From CAYNRA01 sp964399465 (lineage in GTDB: Bacteria > Bacteroidota > Bacteroidia > Cytophagales > Spirosomataceae), in contig CAYNRA010000023.1 in NCBI GenBank assembly GCA_964399465.1, forward strand, positions 1 through 36,292: 36,292 bases of DNA, written 5' to 3'. Positions 22,783 through 30,771 of the stretch are shown here, piece after piece; the stretch's first letter is position 1; each line of letters starts with the position of its first letter. The notes below the pieces were generated by a model. The model did no database searches. It saw only the letters and a list, made by a program, of their open reading frames with translations, and was not told where the DNA came from. The position numbers and the translations under genes were made by a program.

Positions 22783-22985
22783 TAAAAAAAAGGAATGAAT
22801 TGCGTATTTACCCAAGAAATTAGGTCAAATACACATAAACAAAGCTCGTATCAGCCTGAATTATTTCGTCCTGCTGGTGCTTGGAATTAGTAAAACGCGT
22901 TTCATCTACCATGTAATGAAGTTATCTATTCTTTCCGAACTACGGCAATGTGCAGGAAAGAAGAAGTGAAATACATATATTATTC

Positions 22986-22993
22986 TAATTTTG
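22986..22993 (+). promoter_or_regulatory. putative -7 promoter element of the glycosyltransferase gene
   Basis: TAATTTTG matches TAnnTTTG and lies 29 bases before the ATG at 23023. No clear -33 TTG was found at the usual distance. Confidence 0.35.
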
Positions 22994-23022
22994 TGCTTCA
23001 TTAAACTAGGTTGAAAGCAAGT

Positions 23023-24483
23023 ATGCACAGTGTTGTTTTGGTTTTGTATCTTTTGCCCGTACTTCTTATTTTGTCGTATGGTATCGTTCAGCTTGTTCTT
23101 GTCATTCACTATTTGGCAGCTAGAAAGAAGGAAATAAGTCACCCCGAAGTGCCATCCGTCTGGCCGAAAGTGGTTGTACAATTACCGATTTACAACGAAA
23201 AATACGTTATAGAACGTCTCATCAAGCAAGTTGCCCAATTAGAATATCCGCTCGATAAGCTGGAAATTCAGGTTTTAGACGATTCTACCGACGAAACAAC
23301 TGAACTGGTACAAAACACCGTGGATACGTTGCCGGAGGCTATCAAATCTATTGTAAAACATATTCGTCGCCCAGACAGACGGGGCTTTAAAGCAGGGGCA
23401 CTTGCCTACGGACTTACCCAAACGGATGCCGAATTTGTCGCCATTTTTGATGCCGATTTCTTACCAGACACCGCTTTTTTACAGAAAACAATACCCCATT
23501 TTCACCGAAAAGAAGTGGGCGTTGTGCAAACACGGTGGGCGCATCTAAATGCTTCTTTCTCTCTATTGACCGAACTCCAAGGCTTTGGTCTGGACGCTCA
23601 TTTTACCATCGAACAAGTAGGCAGAAATGCACAAAACCACTTCATTAATTTCAATGGAACTGCTGGAGTTTGGCGTACGAAAACCATCGAAGATGCAGGA
23701 GGGTGGGAAGCCGACACGCTTACAGAAGACCTCGATTTGAGTTACCGCGCCCAAGTAAAAGGATGGGAATTTGTATATCTCCGCCATGTTGCTTCACCCG
23801 CCGAATTACCGGTTTCAATGGAAGCAATCAAGTCCCAACAGTACCGCTGGATGAAAGGAGGCGCAGAATGTTTGGTCAAAAACACGAAACGGGTTTTTCA
23901 GGCAAAAGGGCTTTCTATGTCCACCCGTTTGCACGGGTTCTTTCATTTGCTCAATTCCTCCATTTTTGTAGGTGTATTTTTTTCTGGATTACTCAGTCTG
24001 CCCGCCGCTTGGGTGCTTTCACAGCATCCTGATTGGGCTGTTTATGCCAAATGGACGGCGTTTTTTCAAATAAGTTGGGTAATCCTAGGTTTCTTTTATT
24101 GGCTTGCTTATTCCGAACAAAAACAATCCTTTGGGCGATTTCTTCGATTATTTTTATCCTTTCTCACATTCATGATGGGGCTTTCATTGCACAATGCTTT
24201 GGCTGTTTTGGAGGGATATACAGGGAGAAAAACACCTTTTGTTCGAACGCCGAAGTTTAATGTATCTGAAGTATCAGCATCTTGGAAATCAAATAGTTAT
24301 CTCACAAAAAAAGTCCCGCTGATTACCTATCTGGAAGCGGGACTTGGGTTGTATTATATCTTTGCTGTCCTGGCAGATATTTCACTTGGTTTTGTAGGAA
24401 TGATTCCCTTTCATGCCATGTATGCGACGGGTTTATTGCTTGTGGTTTATTATACATTCAAGCATCAAGGATTACCGCGTTGA
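23023..24483 (+). CDS. family 2 glycosyltransferase, cellulose-synthase-like
   Basis: About 486 residues. An N-terminal transmembrane helix (VVLVLYLLPVLLILSYGIVQLVLVI) is followed by a processive GT2 catalytic domain: VVQLPIYNE, the nucleotide-sugar motif DDSTD (residues 86-90), DADF (143-146), the catalytic-base TED (234-236) and QQYRW (272-276), which marks processive cellulose/mannan/hyaluronan-type synthases. Four or so C-terminal helices complete a membrane channel. It most resembles CslA/C-like beta-mannan or beta-glucan synthases; the polymer is not determinable here, and no partner bcs gene is nearby. The ATG at 23023 is preferred over TTG at 23011. The 3' end overlaps the convergent lipoprotein gene by 19 bases. 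Confidence 0.9.
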   Translation: MHSVVLVLYLLPVLLILSYGIVQLVLVIHYLAARKKEISHPEVPSVWPKVVVQLPIYNEKYVIERLIKQVAQLEYPLDKLEIQVLDDSTDETTELVQNTVDTLPEAIKSIVKHIRRPDRRGFKAGALAYGLTQTDAEFVAIFDADFLPDTAFLQKTIPHFHRKEVGVVQTRWAHLNASFSLLTELQGFGLDAHFTIEQVGRNAQNHFINFNGTAGVWRTKTIEDAGGWEADTLTEDLDLSYRAQVKGWEFVYLRHVASPAELPVSMEAIKSQQYRWMKGGAECLVKNTKRVFQAKGLSMSTRLHGFFHLLNSSIFVGVFFSGLLSLPAAWVLSQHPDWAVYAKWTAFFQISWVILGFFYWLAYSEQKQSFGRFLRLFLSFLTFMMGLSLHNALAVLEGYTGRKTPFVRTPKFNVSEVSASWKSNSYLTKKVPLITYLEAGLGLYYIFAVLADISLGFVGMIPFHAMYATGLLLVVYYTFKHQGLPR

Positions 24484-24854
24484 TACGTTACTTTTTTTAC
24501 CAAACTAATCGCATTAAAATGCAAAGCAAGGGTTTGCGCTTGTGATGGATTTTGGATGAATTCACAATGTGGACCTTTTTCTAAAAAATAAACATAGATT
24601 TTTTGATTTCGTTCGTCCAAAATTTGATAATCGTAGCGTCCAAGGGCTTCTGCAATTTGGTTTTGACTTGCACCCAAAATGAGATTTTCACGTTTTTTTA
24701 GTTCTTCAATGAGGTTTTGTCTTTGATTTAAGCAGCCTCCTCGGTCTTTTTCAAAGGTAAGAGTATCAAATCCTTGCAAATCGAGTGGTGTATTTTTAGA
24801 ACAACCAACGAACAGAATAAAAGTGGCGACGATCGCCCAAAGAGATATTTTCAT
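24465..24854 (-). CDS. small lipoprotein, hypothetical (129 aa)
   Basis: A 129-residue lipoprotein with lipobox LFVGCSK (Cys18). The mature part contains ENLILGASQNQIAEALGRYDYQ, then IYVYFLEKGPHCEF, a pattern loosely like BamE/SmpA-type folds (helix, 'LG.P'-like turn, strands), but the similarity is weak. Cysteines at GGCLNQ and PHCEF could form a disulfide in the periplasm. Its stop-proximal 19 bases overlap the end of the glycosyltransferase gene on the other strand. Function unknown. Confidence 0.7.
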   Translation of the reverse strand: MKISLWAIVATFILFVGCSKNTPLDLQGFDTLTFEKDRGGCLNQRQNLIEELKKRENLILGASQNQIAEALGRYDYQILDERNQKIYVYFLEKGPHCEFIQNPSQAQTLALHFNAISLVKKVTYQRGNP

Positions 24855-25015
24855 AGATGCGCAATTAAGTCAATCTTTCCGTTTTATATGTAGATGTATA
24901 AACAGATTGATAAAAGGAAGGTTCAAAATTCGGTAATTCAAGCGGGAGAAACGAACTTTAGCGAAACATTTTTACCTTCGTATTCCCATTTTTTAATCAA
25001 CACGAGAAGCAAGAT

Positions 25016-25857
25016 ATGTTAGTAACAAGAGAAGCAATCAGGACATTTATACAAGCAGCACTTCAGGAGGACATCGGAGACGGCGACCATACTTCATTAG
25101 CCACAGTTCCAGCAGATGCGCACGGAAAAGCCCATTTATTGGTCAAAGAGGATGGAGTTTTAGCTGGGGTCGAGCTCGCTCTTTATATTTTTGAGGAAGT
25201 AGATCCCACACTCCAAGTGGAGGTTCTCATGCAAGATGGGCAAGAAATGAAAGTGGGTGATATTGTACTGTATGTCTCCGGAAAGGATCAATCTATTTTG
25301 ACTGCCGAGCGTTTGGTACTGAATTGTATGCAACGCATGAGCGGTATCGCGACTGTCACCCGTAAAATCGTAGATTCACTACATGGAACATCTTGCCAAG
25401 TTTTAGATACACGCAAAACGACGCCAAATTTTCGCTTGATTGAAAAGTGGGCAGTGAAAATCGGTGGAGGTGTTAATCACCGGTTTGGACTGTACGACAT
25501 GATACTCATCAAAGATATGCAGGTGGTATTCGCCAAGCGCTGGAGGCGGCTCATGCGTATTTGAAGGAAAAAAACAAAGAGTTATCTATTGAAATAGAAG
25601 TACGAAATTTGACAGAGTTGGCCGAAGTTCTTGAGATTGGCGGTGTCGTCCGGATTATGCTCGATAATTTTTCTTTCACTGATATTCGGAAAGCCCTTAC
25701 ATTGATTGCGGGACGCTTCCCAGTGGAGGCTTCCGGAGGAATTACACCAGAAAATGTACGGGAATATGCTCTGTGTGGCGTTGATTATGTGTCGATGGGT
25801 TATTTAACCCACTCGGTGAAAAGTCTTGATTTGAGCTTAAAGGCTGTTAGGAAATAA
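25016..25857 (+). pseudogene. nadC: nadC, nicotinate-nucleotide pyrophosphorylase, disrupted by a frameshifting deletion
   Basis: Quinolinate phosphoribosyltransferase makes nicotinate mononucleotide from quinolinate and PRPP in NAD synthesis. Frame 1 (25016-25516) encodes residues 1-167 with AALQEDIGDGDHTS, LTAERLVLNCMQRMSGIAT, VLDTRKTTPNFR, KIGGGVNHRFGLYDMILIKD. Frame 2 continues directly with YAGGIRQALEAAHAYL (from 25516) and runs to 25857 with EVRNLTELAEVLE, IMLDNFS and VEASGGITPENV ... GVDYVSMGYLTHS. The joint lacks about four conserved residues (NHVD expected between LIKD and YAGG) and shifts frame, equivalent to a 13-base deletion. Frame 1 then reads 15 unrelated residues and stops at 25564. 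Otherwise length (about 280) and motifs are complete. It is either a real inactivation or an assembly error in a draft sequence. Confidence 0.85.
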
Positions 25858-25862
25858 AAAAA

Positions 25863-25897
25863 AGGGCTTTATTGTAAAAAATAGAGCCCTATTTTTT
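25863..25897. terminator. terminator between nadC and the LOG-family gene
   Basis: AGGGCTTTATT (25863-25873) pairs with AATAGAGCCCT (25880-25890), one T-G wobble, loop of 6, followed by ATTTTTT on the plus strand and by a T run on the minus strand. It starts just after the nadC stop and can serve both convergent genes. Confidence 0.8.
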
Positions 25898-25967
25898 GGA
25901 AGTTGTTCACCTTTGAAGGTATGAATTGTTTGAAACGTGATAAAAGGAAGGCAATCTGTCTTATAGA

Positions 25968-26549
25968 TTAAATGCCTGAATTATCGAGCCATTTTTTACG
26001 TACATCGGGTTCGTAGTGGTGCATCGCTTCAAAAAGCGAAGGAATGTCATTTCCGACAACAACCAATTCTCTGTTTTCTTTTCTCAAAAATCCTTCCTCT
26101 ACCATGTGGTCTAACTGCTTGATTAACAAGTCATAATAACCACGAATATTTAAAATGCCAACGGGTTTTTTATGCAAACCTAGTTGTGCCCAAGTCAATA
26201 TTTCGAAAATTTCGTCCATACTTCCGTATCCTCCGGGCATGGTGATAAAAGCATCGGATAATTCTTCCATTTTTGCTTTGCGGGTGTGCATGGTGTCCAC
26301 GAGGTGCATTTCTGTCAATTCTTTGTGACCTACTTCCATGGCATCTAAAAAATGAGGGATAACGCCAATGACTTTACCACCTGCTTCAAGTGCAGCTGTT
26401 GCCGTTACGCCCATTAAACCGACACTTCCACCTCCAAAAATCATCGTATAGCCATTTTCAGCTAGGTATGTACCCAATTCTTTGGCAGCTTCTTCGTACG
26501 CGGGATGAAAACCCTTGTTTGCCCCACAATATACTGTGATTGACTTCAT
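25968..26549 (-). CDS. LOG family protein (TIGR00730), probable nucleotide 5'-monophosphate phosphoribohydrolase
   Basis: A 193-residue Rossmann-like protein with the lysine-decarboxylase-like/LOG signatures: ITVYCGANKG at the N terminus, MIFGGGSVGLMGVTA near 40, HTRKAKMEELSDAFITMPGGYGSMDEIFEILTW (R-K pair near 90, PGGYGSMDE near 105), and LGLHKKPVGILN. The PGGxGS/TxxE motif is catalytic in enzymes that release free bases such as cytokinins from ribotides. In bacteria the substrate is usually AMP or a related nucleotide; here the exact role is inferred. It stands alone; a TACATTTG -7 element lies 32 bases upstream of the ATG. Confidence 0.92.
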   Translation of the reverse strand: MKSITVYCGANKGFHPAYEEAAKELGTYLAENGYTMIFGGGSVGLMGVTATAALEAGGKVIGVIPHFLDAMEVGHKELTEMHLVDTMHTRKAKMEELSDAFITMPGGYGSMDEIFEILTWAQLGLHKKPVGILNIRGYYDLLIKQLDHMVEEGFLRKENRELVVVGNDIPSLFEAMHHYEPDVRKKWLDNSGI

Positions 26550-26581
26550 GCTTTTTTACTATTAATCTGAATTAAATTTCA

Positions 26582-26589
26582 CAAATGTA
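26582..26589 (-). promoter_or_regulatory. putative -7 promoter element of the LOG-family gene
   Basis: TACATTTG on the minus strand matches TAnnTTTG, 32 bases upstream of the start codon. No clear -33 partner. Confidence 0.35.
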
Positions 26590-26705
26590 CCGAATTTTCA
26601 ATGGCTAAAAGTTGTGATTTATCTTGTGTAAATGATAAAAGAGGCATTATGTATCTAAATGGGGTCAATTTATCCAATTAAAAAAAGAAAAAATACTATT
26701 TTTGG

Positions 26706-26713
26706 TATATTTG
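26706..26713 (+). promoter_or_regulatory. putative -7 promoter element of the GMC oxidoreductase operon
   Basis: TATATTTG matches TAnnTTTG, 36 bases before the ATG at 26750. It argues against translation from the upstream frame start at 26702. Confidence 0.4.
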
Positions 26714-26749
26714 AATTTTGGAATAACCTTACCTAATTTATTCAACCGT

Positions 26750-27268
26750 ATGAATCGTCGTCAACTAATACAGCGCCTCACAGTCACGGCAGGGGCTATG
26801 GTGAGCTTGCCTGCTTGGGCTACATCTTGGTCGCCGGAACGTCTTCCGCAGTCCCCTAAATTCTTATCTGTCACAGAAACAAATATTTTGGAGATAGTGG
26901 TGGATACTTTTATTCCGCAGACGGATACTCCGGGTGCTAAGGAGTTAGGAGTACATTTATTTGTAGAAACGATGTTACAAGATTGCTACGAAACCGCCGA
27001 TCAAGCGACAGCCAAAGCACTTTTAGACCGTGTGACTCAAGTCGCTTTTTTGATGTATGGAAAAGAAGTAGGGCAATTGTCTGTTCGCCAACGAGAATTA
27101 GTCTTGGAAGCCGTCGAGCAACAAGAAGAAAAGGAAATTCGGACGGGTTTCCGACTTATGAAAAACCTGATTATTCAAGGATATATGAGTTCGGAATATG
27201 TCATGACTGAACATACCAAATTTGAATTTGCACCAGCACGTTATTTGGGATGCGTACCGATTAATTAA
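26750..27268 (+). CDS. gluconate 2-dehydrogenase subunit 3 family protein (gamma subunit)
   Basis: A 172-residue protein beginning MNRRQLIQRLTVTAGAMVSLPAW, a twin-arginine-like signal (NRRQLI) with a hydrophobic stretch; this suggests Tat export together with its FAD partner. The mature domain contains TNILEIVVDTFIPQTDTPGAKELGVHLFVETMLQDCY, the typical 'PxTxTPGAxxxG' start of gluconate_2-dh3. The subunit is needed for maturation or export of the GMC flavoprotein encoded 27 bases downstream. It is probably attached to or released in the periplasm. No cytochrome c subunit gene follows in this window. Confidence 0.9.
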   Translation: MNRRQLIQRLTVTAGAMVSLPAWATSWSPERLPQSPKFLSVTETNILEIVVDTFIPQTDTPGAKELGVHLFVETMLQDCYETADQATAKALLDRVTQVAFLMYGKEVGQLSVRQRELVLEAVEQQEEKEIRTGFRLMKNLIIQGYMSSEYVMTEHTKFEFAPARYLGCVPIN

Positions 27269-27295
27269 AACTAACCTATCTTTATTCTACACACA

Positions 27296-29008
27296 ATGAC
27301 TTATTTATCAATAGATTCGATTAAAAAAAGAACCTTCGACGCCATCGTAATTGGCTCTGGAATTAGCGGAGGTTGGGCTGCGAAAGAGTTGACAGAAAAG
27401 GGTTTAAAAACGCTTGTCTTAGAGCGGGGTCGTGATGTAAAACACATTACGGACTACCCAACGACAAATACAATGCCCTGGGAATTTCCGCACAGAGGAA
27501 AATTATCACCCGAAGTCAAGAAAGAGAATCCAATTATTTCCAAATGCTATGCTTTTTACGAAGGAACGACCCATTTTTTTGTAAAAGACAAGGAGCATCC
27601 GTACATACAAGAAAAGCCTTTCGACTGGATTCGTGGCTACCAAGTTGGGGGAAAGTCTCTGATGTGGGCAAGGCAAACGCAGCGTTGGAGTAAATATGAT
27701 TTTGAAGGACCTGCACGCGATGGATTTGCCGTAGAATGGCCGATTTCTTACGATGATTTGGCACCTTGGTACAGCTATGTAGAAAAGTTCGCAGGTATTT
27801 CTGGAAACAAAGATGGCTTGGATATTTTACCAGATGGCGAGTTTTTAGCGCCCCATGAACTGTCGTGCGTTGAAAAATATTTCTCTGAAAAAGTAGCCAA
27901 AAATTACCCAAATCGGCATGTTATTATTGGGCGAGCTGCACATCTTACGACACCTCAGCAGATACATTACGACCAAGGGCGGGCACAATGCCAACACCGA
28001 ACTATCTGCGAGCGCGGTTGTCCGTACGGAGGCTATTTTAGCTCAAATGCTTCAACGATTCCGTGGGCTGCTAAAACGGGTAAAATGACTTTGCGCCCTG
28101 ATTCAGTAGTACATTCCCTTATTTTTGACGAGAAAAAGCAAAAAGCAACGGGTGTACGTGTCGTAGATGCGCACACCAAAGAAATGACCGAGTACTACGC
28201 CAAAATTATTTTTGTAAATGCTGCAGCTTTGAATACAAATTTAATTTTGCTCAACTCCATTTCTTCTCGTTTCCCCAATGGATTAGGAAACGATAATGGA
28301 TATTTAGGAAAATTTGTCGCTTTCCATAATTATCGTGCGCGTGTTTCTGGTGAATATGAAGGATTTTTAGACCAAAAAACAGAAGGTCGTCGCCCAAATA
28401 GTGGGTATATACCTCGATTCAGAAATGTATATAAGCAAGAGACAGATTTTCTGAGAGGCTATGCAGCAGGTTTTGGTGCATCTCGGATGGTGCATACAAA
28501 CCAAGATGGGGTAGGAGCATCCCTAAAAGAACAACTTTTGAATCCAGCGTACGGAAATTGGCAAGTAGGTTCGCACATGATGGGTGAGACGATTCCCAAA
28601 GAAACAAATTATGTTAGCTTAGATTCTTCCTTGAAAGACCCATTCGGAATCCCGCAGCTGAAGGTTTCCATCTCGTATGATGACAACGATGAAAAAATGG
28701 TGAAAGATTACCTTGAGCAAATGACAGAAATGTTTACGATGGCTGGTTTTACAAACATCCGGACAAATGATAGTAAGCAAGCGCCGGGTTTGGATATTCA
28801 TGAAATGGGCGGTGTACGAATGGGTAAAGATCCTGCAACGTCTCTTTTAAACGAATGGAATCAGTTACATGCATGTAAAAATGTATTTGTGACAGACGGA
28901 GCTTGCATGACTTCGACCTCTACGCAAAATCCGTCTTTGACCTATATGGCACTTACGGCTAGAGCTGCGGACTATGCAGTGAAACAATTGAAAATGAATA
29001 ATTTATAA
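27296..29008 (+). CDS. GMC-family oxidoreductase (FAD-dependent sugar/alcohol dehydrogenase-like)
   Basis: A 570-residue flavoprotein. The FAD dinucleotide fold is IVIGSGISGGWAAKEL with LVLERG (about residues 16-45). RGYQVGGKSLMWARQTQRW near 115 is the GMC signature region; GRAQCQHRTICERGCPYGGYFSS near 225 is Cys-rich. The C-terminal GMC_oxred_C contains DIHEMGGVRMGKDP (His) and FVTDGACMTSTSTQNPSLTYMALTARAADY, with the conserved active-site Asn-Pro. The family oxidises sugars or alcohols, such as gluconate or glucose to the keto form; the substrate here is unknown. It has no signal of its own, so export would rely on the Tat-like signal of the gamma subunit. It ends the operon before a strong terminator. 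Confidence 0.93.
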   Translation: MTYLSIDSIKKRTFDAIVIGSGISGGWAAKELTEKGLKTLVLERGRDVKHITDYPTTNTMPWEFPHRGKLSPEVKKENPIISKCYAFYEGTTHFFVKDKEHPYIQEKPFDWIRGYQVGGKSLMWARQTQRWSKYDFEGPARDGFAVEWPISYDDLAPWYSYVEKFAGISGNKDGLDILPDGEFLAPHELSCVEKYFSEKVAKNYPNRHVIIGRAAHLTTPQQIHYDQGRAQCQHRTICERGCPYGGYFSSNASTIPWAAKTGKMTLRPDSVVHSLIFDEKKQKATGVRVVDAHTKEMTEYYAKIIFVNAAALNTNLILLNSISSRFPNGLGNDNGYLGKFVAFHNYRARVSGEYEGFLDQKTEGRRPNSGYIPRFRNVYKQETDFLRGYAAGFGASRMVHTNQDGVGASLKEQLLNPAYGNWQVGSHMMGETIPKETNYVSLDSSLKDPFGIPQLKVSISYDDNDEKMVKDYLEQMTEMFTMAGFTNIRTNDSKQAPGLDIHEMGGVRMGKDPATSLLNEWNQLHACKNVFVTDGACMTSTSTQNPSLTYMALTARAADYAVKQLKMNNL

Positions 29009-29082
29009 ATATTTCACGAATTAAAAATTATTTTTTTACGAGATTTTTTAGCTGCGTTTAAGTCAAATTTAGGTAAAAAAAT

Positions 29083-29122
29083 AAAAGCCGAGTTCCACTT
29101 TTTAGGGTAACTCGGCTTTTTG
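29083..29122. terminator. bidirectional terminator between GMC oxidoreductase and MATE genes
   Basis: AAAAGCCGAGTT (29083-29094) and AACTCGGCTTTT (29109-29120) form a perfect 12-base stem with a 14-base loop and T runs on both strands. Its GCCGAG/CTCGGC core is the same as in the terminator at 12016-12056. Confidence 0.88.
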
Positions 29123-29245
29123 TTTGGAAGAGAAAAGGAGGTAAATCAATGAAACGAATACATTTTTTTAATTCCTCGCAGGGAGAAATAAGTCATATTC
29201 GTTTGATTATTTTGATTGTGCAAAAGCTACAAACGAATAGTTAGA

Positions 29246-30601
29246 CTAAACCGCTTCTTCTCGTACACCTTTTCGAATAAGTTGATAGAAGCGTAGAAGT
29301 AATAAAATAGCGGAGGCTGTTAGGCCCGCCAAAAGTCCGTACCAAACACCAGCAGCCCCAAAATGAAGTGGAAAGGCAAGAATATACCCCATTGGTAAGG
29401 CAATAACCCAATAGGCAACAAAAGTAATGACAGTCGGGATGGTGATATCTGAAAGTCCACGAAGGTTTCCTAGAGCAACCACTTGCAGGCCGTCGGAGAG
29501 TTGAAAAACAGCTGCGATGAACAATAGCTTTGTGGCAATTTGGGTAACTTCTTGGTCATTGAGATACAGACTGATGAACTGTTTATCAAAAAATATCATG
29601 GAAAGCATGGTCAAAGTCATGAAGGCAGTCACCAAGCCAACAGCGACATTTCCAGACGTTCGGATGTGGTCGATGCTTTTTAGTCCGCGCCCGTCTCCCA
29701 CACGAATCCCACCGGCAAAGGCAATTCCAGAAGCCATCATATAGAAGGTAGAGGCAATGTTAATGGCTACTTGATGGGCGGCTAGTTCGTTCTCGCCAAT
29801 CCATCCCATCATAATAACGGCAATAGCAAAAGCGGCAATTTCGAAGAAAAATTGAAAACCACCCGGAATACTCAATTTGAATAAATAACGAACCAAATCT
29901 TTGATACTTGCCTGAAAATAAGCAGGTTGAAAATAGTGCGCAAATCGTTTGTGGTATCGAACGTACCAAAGCATGGCGAACATCATGACAATACGTGTCA
30001 ATAAAGTGGCATAAGCAGCGCCCAAAACACCCATAGACTCCATGATTCCCGCACCATCCATAAATAGATAATTCAGTACAACGTTGGTTCCTAATCCCAA
30101 AATCGTAATGACCATCGCTACTTTCGTAAAGCCAAGCCCGTCCGAAAGTTGTTTAGCTGCAACAAATAAGAAGAGGGGAATATTGGAAAGGGAAATAATT
30201 GTTAAGAAAGGGCCAGCAAGCCGGTTGATATTTTCAGGCTGACCAAAGAAATGGAAGTTTTGGGCAGCAAACAAGCTAATTGCTGTAAGTAAAATGGAGA
30301 ACCCTAAGGCAACCCAAAGAAGTGCACGGAAAAGACTGTGAATGCGTTCAGGATTGTTTTCTGCATTGGCTTTGGAGACCAATGGAGCAACTGCTGCCAT
30401 GCCACCAACGGCAATGGAGCCAATCATAAACGCAATGGAATTAGCTAATCCAGACACGCCAAGTGCTGTTTTACCCAATATTCGCCCAACCATGATATTA
30501 TCTGCGACACCCATCAAGACAACACCAAGTTGCGCAATAATGATAGGAATAGCTAAGTGAACCGTAAGCTGAATTTCTTTTTTATACTTTGCAGAAAACA
30601 T
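29246..30601 (-). CDS. MATE family efflux transporter (NorM-like)
   Basis: A 451-residue membrane protein with about twelve helices in two repeated halves. Typical features are AIPIIIAQLGVVLMGVADNIMVGRILGKTALGVSGLANSI at the N terminus, APLVSKANAE, the mid-protein SIPGGFQFFFEIAAFAIAVIMMGWIGENELAAHQVAINIAS, GIRVGDGRG, and a charged C terminus. MATE transporters export cationic drugs and metabolites in exchange for Na+ or H+; the coupling ion cannot be read from the sequence. It is monocistronic, with a TACCTTTG -7 element 33 bases upstream and a terminator downstream. Confidence 0.94.
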   Translation of the reverse strand: MFSAKYKKEIQLTVHLAIPIIIAQLGVVLMGVADNIMVGRILGKTALGVSGLANSIAFMIGSIAVGGMAAVAPLVSKANAENNPERIHSLFRALLWVALGFSILLTAISLFAAQNFHFFGQPENINRLAGPFLTIISLSNIPLFLFVAAKQLSDGLGFTKVAMVITILGLGTNVVLNYLFMDGAGIMESMGVLGAAYATLLTRIVMMFAMLWYVRYHKRFAHYFQPAYFQASIKDLVRYLFKLSIPGGFQFFFEIAAFAIAVIMMGWIGENELAAHQVAINIASTFYMMASGIAFAGGIRVGDGRGLKSIDHIRTSGNVAVGLVTAFMTLTMLSMIFFDKQFISLYLNDQEVTQIATKLLFIAAVFQLSDGLQVVALGNLRGLSDITIPTVITFVAYWVIALPMGYILAFPLHFGAAGVWYGLLAGLTASAILLLLRFYQLIRKGVREEAV

Positions 30602-30634
30602 AAGGATAGGATTAACCGTCTATTCGAAAAAACA

Positions 30635-30642
30635 CAAAGGTA
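30635..30642 (-). promoter_or_regulatory. putative -7 promoter element of the MATE gene
   Basis: TACCTTTG on the minus strand matches TAnnTTTG, 33 bases upstream of the ATG; a TTG lies 23 bases further upstream (30666-30668), a longer spacer than usual. Confidence 0.35.
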
Positions 30643-30710
30643 CGACTATTTGCCTGTTTTTATGTCAATGAGATTCGATTTCAGATAGAATTGACGAGGA
30701 GATAACACAA

Positions 30711-30747
30711 AGAAGCACCTATTCAGAACGACTAAATAGGTGCTTCT
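30711..30747 (-). terminator. terminator after the T9SS type B protein gene
   Basis: AGAAGCACCTATT (30711-30723) pairs with AATAGGTGCTTCT (30735-30747) over 13 bases, loop 11. It is 24 bases past the stop at 30772 on the minus strand. The tail is only moderately T-rich. Confidence 0.7.
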
Positions 30748-30771
30748 TCTCTGTAAGAATTGAATCGATTA

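Larger units (their letters stand above)
22660..23022. other. divergent intergenic region, merC and glycosyltransferase
   Basis: 363 bases between the divergent starts. It contains the palindrome and -7 element for merC (22762-22782) and a -7 match for the glycosyltransferase (22986-22993). No other gene is supported. Confidence 0.6.

Noticed and set aside
22137..24899. The 14-base word ATATGTAGATGTAT occurs at 22137-22150 and 24886-24899.
   Set aside because: In 36 kb of AT-rich sequence a few shared 14-mers are expected by chance, and the flanks are not similar.
25510..25565. Programmed ribosomal frameshift in nadC.
   Set aside because: There is no slippery heptamer at the joint and conserved residues are missing as well, which a programmed shift would not explain.
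12016..29122. Two terminators (12016-12056 and 29083-29122) share the core AAAAGCCGAG / CTCGGCTTTT.
   Set aside because: Terminator stems often converge on similar GC cores within a genome; loops and lower stems differ, so no mobile repeat is implied.
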